From positions 186,001 to 250,000 of the forward strand of contig JALIRH010000076.1 of the NCBI GenBank assembly GCA_023055505.1: a stretch of DNA of 64,000 bases, given 5' to 3'. This document shows positions 58,077-64,000 of the stretch, piece by piece. The stretch comes from Callipepla californica brunnescens (lineage: Eukaryota; Chordata; Aves; Galliformes; Odontophoridae). Both the position numbers and the translations under genes were made by a program. Within the stretch, counting starts at the first letter, position 1, and the number at the start of each line of letters is the position of its first letter. Below the pieces are notes generated by a model that had not been told where the DNA came from, did no database searches, and saw only the letters and a program-made list of their open reading frames with translations.

Positions 58077-58081
58077 GTTAG

Positions 58082-58316
58082 ACCATTGTCTCCCTGCATT
58101 TTTTGTTTTGCACCATGAAGTGATTTGAGGGGGGGAGTGGATTTCAGTGCCCTCTTCAAAGACTTCTTTTTACATGTCAGCACTGTTTGCAATGACTGTA
58201 TTATTTTTCTAATTCAGTTCCAGGTACTTGAATTATTTCAGAAGTGTTCCTCTGCCTCTTCTCCTTCAGGCTTTGTACAAGGCCTGGCAAAGCTCCCAGT
58301 TCTTCTATGTTATAGG
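58082..58316. other. Spacer to the gammaretrovirus-like element
   Basis: No feature recognised. Confidence 0.4.
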
Positions 58317-58848
58317 TGTGAAGAGCGATACACACCGATCTTTGCCAATAGTAAAGAATTTATTGAGTACGCTTTAAACGAGCGAAACAGCGCTGGGCGG
58401 CCAGGAGTCTTCGCTCCACCAAAGGCATGCACCGGGGGCTTCCCGACCCCTCTTTTTATTGTCTCTTATCTCTACATTCGTGTTTATCTTTTCTTCCTGG
58501 GCTACGCCGGCTGGTATTTGGGAGTCATCCTCTGTCTCCTTGCAGAGAAAAGATGAATACTCCAGTCCTCTTCAGCTCTAATCACTCATGCTTAAAGGAA
58601 GATTTCCACTTATTTTTCTTTTTCAGTTCCTTAGAAGGTCACTACTATCTGTTGTTCATTGTGCGGGTGTTAGAACAAGACACTGTGGCTCCAATTTAAA
58701 AAAACATTTATATATCTATTTTTAAGACTTCTACAGACTACATAGCTAAGAGAAGGAAAAGAAAAACACATGGAAAAGTACTGACACATCTGTCTTGAGA
58801 CGGTTAGATTAACAAGTATAGAGAGTACAGAACTCAGTTTCTATCACA
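58317..58848 (-). repeat. 3' LTR of the gammaretrovirus-like ERV
   Basis: 532 bp, TGTGATAGAAACTGAG...CGCTCTTCACA on the minus strand. It includes ACTCAATAAATTC (AATAAA) about 60 bases from its end. A purine tract ending in GGGGGGATTG lies directly upstream. Confidence 0.8.
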
Positions 58849-59406
58849 ATCCCCCCTTTTCTTTTTATCATCTTGTTCATCAAACCTTGTCAATGCATCT
58901 TGAGCTAAAACATGACCTTTCCCTTTCCATTGTTTCAGACAGTGCTTTATGGTTCCAGTTATCTTATTCAGTATATAGAGACTGAGCGCTAGTATTAAAG
59001 TTATCAGAATTAGGGGCCCATCTATAGTGTAGAGTAAAGCTGTGAACAAGACAGAATAGTTGATTTGTTTCCTGTTTTCAAGCTCCTCTCGTTCTTCTCG
59101 TAGCTTAGCCATAGAATTTCTAACCACTGCTGTGTGATCAACATACAAACAACACTCCTCCCTTATTGTTACACATAATCCTCCTTGTTGCACAAATACA
59201 AGATCCAATCCTCATCTATTCTGTAGGACTGCCTCAGATAGAAGTGTTGAGGATTTTTCCAAAGCAGAAAATGACTTTTCAGTGTGTTCCAGATTTACCT
59301 CAATAGCTCTTCTCAGCAAGATAAACTGATCTGATTGATGAGGGTTGTTATCTGTTTTCACCACTGTCGTCATTAGCAAGACCACTACTATTGTTGGTAT
59401 ACTCAT
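58834..59406 (-). pseudogene. ERV envelope TM remnant
   Basis: Two short minus-strand frames. 59406-59212 has a hydrophobic start (PTIVVVLLMTTVV) and a heptad-like helix. It ends at a stop, after which 59208-58834 continues with the immunosuppressive-domain neighbourhood and the CX6CC motif (CVTIREECC). A membrane-spanning segment (about 57-85: VLFTALLYTIDGPLILITLI) and a cytoplasmic tail follow. The stop and the missing surface subunit show that the gene is broken. CX6CC is typical of gammaretrovirus-type envelopes. Confidence 0.75.
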
Positions 59407-59967
59407 TTTCCAGACTGAATACCTTCAAGGTATTTCCTAGCTCCCTCCTTTTTTTTTTTTTTTTTTTTTTTTTGTTTTTTGTTTTTTGTTTTGCCAATAG
59501 TAACTTTCAATATTGCTTCATGAGCAAGCAACCTAGATTAGGAGACAAAGGTCAAGGAACCGGGGCGTCGGAACGGGTGGTTACCGGTGACCCCTCCCTC
59601 AAGGTGATTCGTGATCCACCTTGGAGGTTATTCCCATAGCCCCCACTGTTGTACGCCTCTGCCTCCCTCACCTACTCTTTTGCTTAGAGCAGCAGGGTGT
59701 ATGATCTTCTCAGCAGCAGTCGTATTCTTCAGGGGAACTTCCTCTATCCTTACCTTATCAGTCTCCCTAATCTCTTGATGGGGATTAATTAGCCTTTTGA
59801 TTACGTACAAAATTATTTCCCAATTATCTTAAAAGGTATTCATAGGAAAGATGGGTTCACCAATATTCACAATGCACAATACAATATCTATATATACACT
59901 ATATAAACCATATAATAAAATGTCTGAATTGACTATTAAGGGAAAAACAAAAACAGTAGGTTCCGGA

Positions 59968-61731
59968 TCATCTGACACTTTCCACTGGGGGTGTTGTATC
60001 ATGAATCGGTCCTTTCACTCGGCTTGCATGAGTCCATCCACGCTCGGCTGTCCGAATCGCTGTTTCTGTTGTTAATAAAACAAGAAATGATCCTTCCCAG
60101 CGGGGAGTTAGAGAGGATTCTTTCCACGTTTTAATTAAAACCTTATCCCCTGGATTGATTTGGTGTATTGCTATGTCTAGTGGAGGCCTTTGTACCACCA
60201 ATCCTTTCTTCCTTAATTCATTCATCCTTCTATTAATTTCAATTAAATAGTCCTGTAATAATTTATCTTCTACCTTACGATGCTCTGATGGGAGTTCTAA
60301 ATCATATGGCATTCCATATAACGTTTCAAAGGTGATATTCCAGTATCTGTTCTTGGTTGTGTTCTTTAGATTAAGTAGTGCCAACGGCAAACACTTAATC
60401 CAAGACATCTTGGTTTCAATCATCAATTTAGTAAGTTGTTTTTTAATCTCCCCATTCATCCTTTCTACTTTTCCAGAGCTCTGTGGATGCCATGGGGTGT
60501 GATATTCCCATCTGGTCCCCATAGGAGCTAAGGCTTCTTTCACTGCCTTTGATACAAAGTGAGGGCCTCTATCTGAATCTATAACTTCAATTTTCCCATA
60601 TCTGGGAACAATATGTTCGAATAATACTTTGATTACTGTCTGGGCTGTTGCTCTAGCAGTGGGGTAGGCCTCTACAAAATGTGTCAAGTGATCTATTATT
60701 ACTAGCAAGTATTTATATCTCCCAATTTTTGGGAGTTCTGTAAAGTCTATCTGTATTTTAGCAAAAGGTCTAACAGCCAATTCCCTTCCTCCCTGAATTT
60801 TTACCCTCTGTTGTTGTTTGTTTATTTTCCTACAGATCATGCAATTGTCTACTATTTGTTTGGCTATACTATAAATGCCTATACACATATATTTGGTTGC
60901 AGATTGGTCTACTAAGGCCTGTACTCCCCAATGAGTTTGTTTATGAAATTCTTCTAATGTTCTCGAAGCTAGTCCTTTAGGGATTACCTCTCTTCCATCA
61001 GGTAGTAACCATTTTCCCTCCTTTTCCTCAACTTTCATTTGTCGAAGTCTTTCTTTTTCTTGTATAGTAAAACTCTTAGCGTCATTTGTTTCTTTTTGGG
61101 GACTATCAGTCTGTATTTCTTTCAGGATCATTAAAGCCGCTCTTTTAGCTTCCTCATCAGCCAAGTTATTTCCCCTTATTTGAGCCGACATCCCCCTCTG
61201 ATGGCCTTTTACGTGTACTACTGCAATTGTCTTTGGTTCTCTTACTGCCTTTAGAGTCTGTCTTGTTAACGACTCGTGGATTAACCCTTTAACGTGTGAA
61301 TTTACCAATCCTCTTTCTTCCCATATTTTTCCAAAGGTATGAACTACCCCATACGCGTGTCTAGGATCTGTATAGATAGTCCCAGTTTTTCCCTTTAACA
61401 TCTGTAAGGCTCTAAGGACTGCATATAATTCACAGGCCTGAGCTGACCATGTTCTATCTAATGATCCTGATTCAATTACTGTAAACGTTTTTCCATTTTT
61501 TATAGCATACCCTGATTTGCGTTTTCCTTCTACTATGCGGGAAGAGCCATCTACAAATAATTTTTCCCCTTCTGATAATTCCTCCTCCTCTAAGTCCTCC
61601 CGTATTTTAACCTGCTGTTCTATACACTGAATACCGTCATGGGTTAACCCTTCATTTGGTTCTCCATATAAAAATTGAGGAGGATTTTGCAAACTTGTAG
61701 TCTCTATTTCTAATTTAGGAGAGTATCCCAT
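59968..61731 (-). pseudogene. ERV pol C-terminal part: RNase H and integrase (587 codons open)
   Basis: Long open frame without the RT. RNase H residues are visible: D61 (FVDGSS), E101 (ACELYAV), D122 (YTDPRHA) and D192 (NLADEEAK). Integrase has an H263/H267 and C297/C300 zinc finger and the catalytic D329 (QIDFTELP), D387 (DSDRGPHF) and E423 (GKVERMNG), with the usual 35-residue spacing. A C-terminal GDKVLIKTWKE segment follows. The family is gammaretrovirus-like. The apparent ATG at 61731-61729 comes from the adjoining CR1 sequence. The frame is intact, so this piece is not very old. It is a truncated gene, not a functional pol. Confidence 0.85.
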
Positions 61732-62722
61732 CTGGTCCCATGGAGTTGTGGCAGTTCAGATGGAGGAGCAGGTCTCTGACTGTCTCTGCTAGGATCACAG
61801 GGGGTGTATGATGCGCTTCGTCCCAGACTTCCAGGTCAGAGCAAAAAGTATCCTGAGGATAACTGATCTGTCTATTAAAGACAGACGTGAAGAAGGCATT
61901 GAGGACCTCAGCCTTTTCCTTATCCTCTGTGGTTACATTCCCTGCCGCATCAAGTAAAGCAGGGAAATTCTCCTTAGTTCTTCTTTTACTGTTAATATAT
62001 TTGTAAAAGGATTTTTTGCTCTCCTTTACTGCAGTAGCCAGTCTAAGTTCAAGCTGGGCTTTTGCATTTCTAACTTCCTGCCTGCAAATCTTGGCAAGTT
62101 CTCTGTAGTCTCCCCAAGTAGCCTGTGCCATCTTCCAGAGGACGTAGACTCTCTTTTTCTCCCAGAGTCTCAACAAAAGCTCCCGGTTCATCCACACTGG
62201 CCTTTTTCCCCTCCAGCTTGACTTACGGGACTCAGGGACAGCCTGCACCTATGCCTTTAAGATTTCCATCTTGAGGAGGACCCAGGCTTCCTGGACCCCT
62301 CAGGAGTGAGTTTACCCCTCAGGAGCGAGTCAGAAGGGACCCTTGCAACAAGCGTCCTGAACAGGTCAAAGTCTGCCCTCCGGCAGTCCAAGGTAGCAGT
62401 TTTGCTAGTCACCCTCTTGACGTCACCAAGAATAGCAAACTCTACCATTTCATGGTCACTCTGGCCAAGACAATCTCCAACCTTCACATCTCCTACTAGT
62501 CCTTCTCTGTTAGTGAAGAGCAGGTCTAGCAGGGCCCCGCCCCTGGTAGGTTCTTGCACCAGCTGTGTCAGGAAGCTATCTTCCACACACTCTAGAAATC
62601 TCATGGACTGCTTCCTCTGTGCAGAATTATATTTCCAGCATATATAAGGGAAGTTGAAGTCCCCCATGAGAACAAGTGCTGGCCATCGTTGCTTGTAGAA
62701 CACCTCATCTATCTCTTCATCC
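61726..62722 (-). mobile_element. CR1 copy 3, internal fragment
   Basis: Closely related to copies 1 and 2 but more diverged. 62748-62257 covers the C-terminal endonuclease (LMGDFNFPYICW) with an intact SDH motif (GQSDHEMVEF). The same TAG follows, at about 62249-62251. Then 62248-61715 is the start of the RT (VWMNRELLLRL to MGPDGI). It is cut by the ERV at 61726 and joined to another CR1 at about 62722. It carries a local tandem duplication (CCCCTCAGGAG-type, near 62296-62332) and a nine-residue deletion in the endonuclease. Confidence 0.9.
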
Positions 62723-63184
62723 TGAAGAGATGGTGCACCTTGGCCCACTTCTCAAGCCTGAGTCTCTGTGGATGGCATTGTGTCCCTTTGGGCATGTCAA
62801 CCACACCACACAGGTTGGTGTCATCTGCAGACTTTGAGGGTGCACTCAACCTTGCTGTCAGAGTCATTCATGAACGTCCACTAGTACTGACCCCTGAGGA
62901 ACACCACTTGCCACTGATTTCCATCCAGACATTGAGCCACTGACTTTCACCATCTGGGTACAGTGTTGCAACCAGTTCCTTGTCCATTGAACAGTCCACC
63001 GGTCAAGTCCATATGTTTTTTATTTGAGAGAAAAATGCTACAAGGGACTGTGTAAAAGCATTTACTGCAGTCCAAACAGATGACATCAGTCGCTTTTCCC
63101 TTGACCGCTAATGCAGTCAAGTTGTCATAAAAAGCGATAAGTTTGATTAGGCAGGACCTGCCCTTGGGTGAAGCCATGATGGTT
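62723..63184 (-). mobile_element. Older CR1 fragment of another subfamily
   Basis: Minus-orientation CR1 RT region with decayed KGRSCLIKLIAFYD, KATDVICLDCSK and related segments. It is more diverged than copy 3, and the two are joined head to tail near 62722. Its other border coincides with the start of the duplicated block at 63185. Confidence 0.75.
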
Positions 63185-63711
63185 CCCTGGGCTCCAGAGG
63201 ACAGGCACTGGAGGGGAACATGGCCCCAAGCTGCTGGTGGCGTGCACACAGGTTTGTACTCTCCTAAAGAAGGCCAGCACATTCCAGCCACCTTCCTTCC
63301 TTCCCCGCGCAGGAGGTGTCTGCTCGTTTTTTGTTTGCAGAGTTCTGCCGGGGGCAGTGCTGGCTTTGTAAGTCCGACAGATTTGCTCTTTTGCTTTATT
63401 CAGATCTTTGTACTGAGCGTTCTGCTCTCCTTTGACTTCAATTTTCAGAGGTTTGTTCCTGCGATCATGCTTAGCGCTTTCTTTTGATTATTATTTGTAT
63501 TTTGAATGGGTTTAGGAGCCTTGTCTTCTCGTTTATATCCATAGAAACTGGAGCAAAGGGATTTTAGTCACTAAATTTACCCCTTGGCAGTGCTGCTATC
63601 GCAGTCACTGTCTCTTTCATAGAGGCATATATTCTGAGCCTGTGTTTACCAATGATAGTGACTTAACTCCTTAATTCTGTCTATATTACAGTCAAGCTGT
63701 TGCACTCCAAG
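63185..63711 (+). repeat. Segmental duplication, copy B part 1
   Basis: Direct repeat of 37943-38469. It begins right at the end of a CR1 fragment. Confidence 0.9.
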
Positions 63712-63717
63712 AACTCC

Positions 63718-64000
63718 ATGAACTGCAGGGCATATGTGGTGGCAGCCCTGGCACGCAGCAGGACGGGTGCTGTGAGGTGCATACCTCACGTTCATCCTTC
63801 AAGAGTAAGGAGTTTGCACTATTGCAGTGTGTGCCAGCTAGATGCCCCTGGAAACCTACCCTGTGCTGCCTGTGGTTATACACTATAACATACGTAACAT
63901 AGCAGGGAGTGTCTAGCAGCAGCAGCTTCCCGGCCATTATCTGGTGCTGCTGGTGGCTGTGTGTGTGCAGTGTGATGGTGTTACACTCGTGAGGGACCTG
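63718..64000 (+). repeat. Segmental duplication, copy B part 2 (runs off the window)
   Basis: Direct repeat of 40234-40506. The 1.76 kb that separates the two parts in copy A is missing, and about 6 unmatched bases (AACTCC) lie at the junction. Confidence 0.85.

Larger units (their letters stand above)
58317..61725 (-). mobile_element. Gammaretrovirus-like ERV, 5'-truncated (pol-TM-3' LTR)
   Basis: Minus-orientation element: RNase H and integrase (61731-59968), a transmembrane-envelope remnant (59406-58834), a polypurine tract (AAAAAGAAAAGGGGGGATTG) and one LTR (58317-58848). Gag, protease, most RT and the 5' LTR are absent. Its 5' end abuts CR1 copy 3 at about 61725/61726 without an LTR, so a deletion or rearrangement joined them. 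The envelope lacks the surface subunit. Confidence 0.85.

Noticed and set aside
1..64000. Prokaryotic-type systems (operons, CRISPR, phage, defence genes)
   Set aside because: All content is spliced vertebrate genes and vertebrate retroelements. No ribosome binding sites or compact gene arrays.

Overview
The window is a vertebrate nuclear segment from a bird, most likely a galliform such as chicken. The reasons are the dominance of CR1 LINEs with their typical ATTCTATG-type 3' ends, ERVL-like LTRs with 5-bp target duplications, an alpharetrovirus-like provirus with a tryptophan-type primer site, and spliced exons of two conserved vertebrate genes. There is no prokaryotic content. Both genes, RANBP2 (nucleoporin) and CENPC (centromere protein C), look like broken duplicate copies and not the working loci. 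The chromosome cannot be determined from the sequence. The repeat load and gene decay would fit a low-recombination region such as the W chromosome, which is an inference only.

Layout. 0.2-1.4 kb: old CR1 fragment (minus). 2.2-2.55 kb: inverted copy of a block at 15.8-16.1 kb that looks like the RANBP2 3' UTR. 4.96-8.93 kb: near-complete CR1 copy 1 (plus). 8.94-16.44 kb: 3' half of RANBP2 on the plus strand, decayed. 16.5-18.0 kb: ERV and LTR pieces. 19.54-23.51 kb: CR1 copy 2 (minus), almost identical to copy 1. 23.51-32.24 kb: 5'/middle half of RANBP2 on the minus strand, with 13 recognisable exons whose splice sites and phases are kept. 32.63-37.46 kb: alpharetrovirus-like provirus (minus) with two 391-bp LTRs. 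37.9-40.5 kb: block duplicated at 63.2-64.0 kb. 41.7-42.5 kb: CpG island. 43.3-49.9 kb: seven 3' exons of CENPC on the plus strand. 56.3-58.1 kb: two solo LTRs. 58.3-61.7 kb: gammaretrovirus-like ERV with pol, TM and 3' LTR (minus). 61.7-63.2 kb: CR1 copy 3 joined to another CR1.

How the parts relate. The RANBP2 reading frame stops exactly at the 5' end of CR1 copy 2 (minus strand) and resumes exactly at the 3' end of CR1 copy 1 (plus strand). The simplest history is a CR1 insertion into the large RANBP2 exon, followed by an inversion of the 8.9-19.5 kb segment through recombination between the two inverted CR1 copies. The RANBP2 copy has also lost part of RanBD1 and all zinc fingers, most of RanBD3, and probably RanBD4 and the cyclophilin domain. 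CENPC keeps the CENP-C motif exon but has a stop in its cupin region and lacks the penultimate cupin exon.

The CR1 copies are unusual in themselves. Copies 1 and 2 share an in-frame fusion of ORF1 to the endonuclease, and a change in the catalytic SDH motif. All three copies share an in-frame TAG between endonuclease and reverse transcriptase. Statements about families rest on recognised motifs; no alignment or database search was run.
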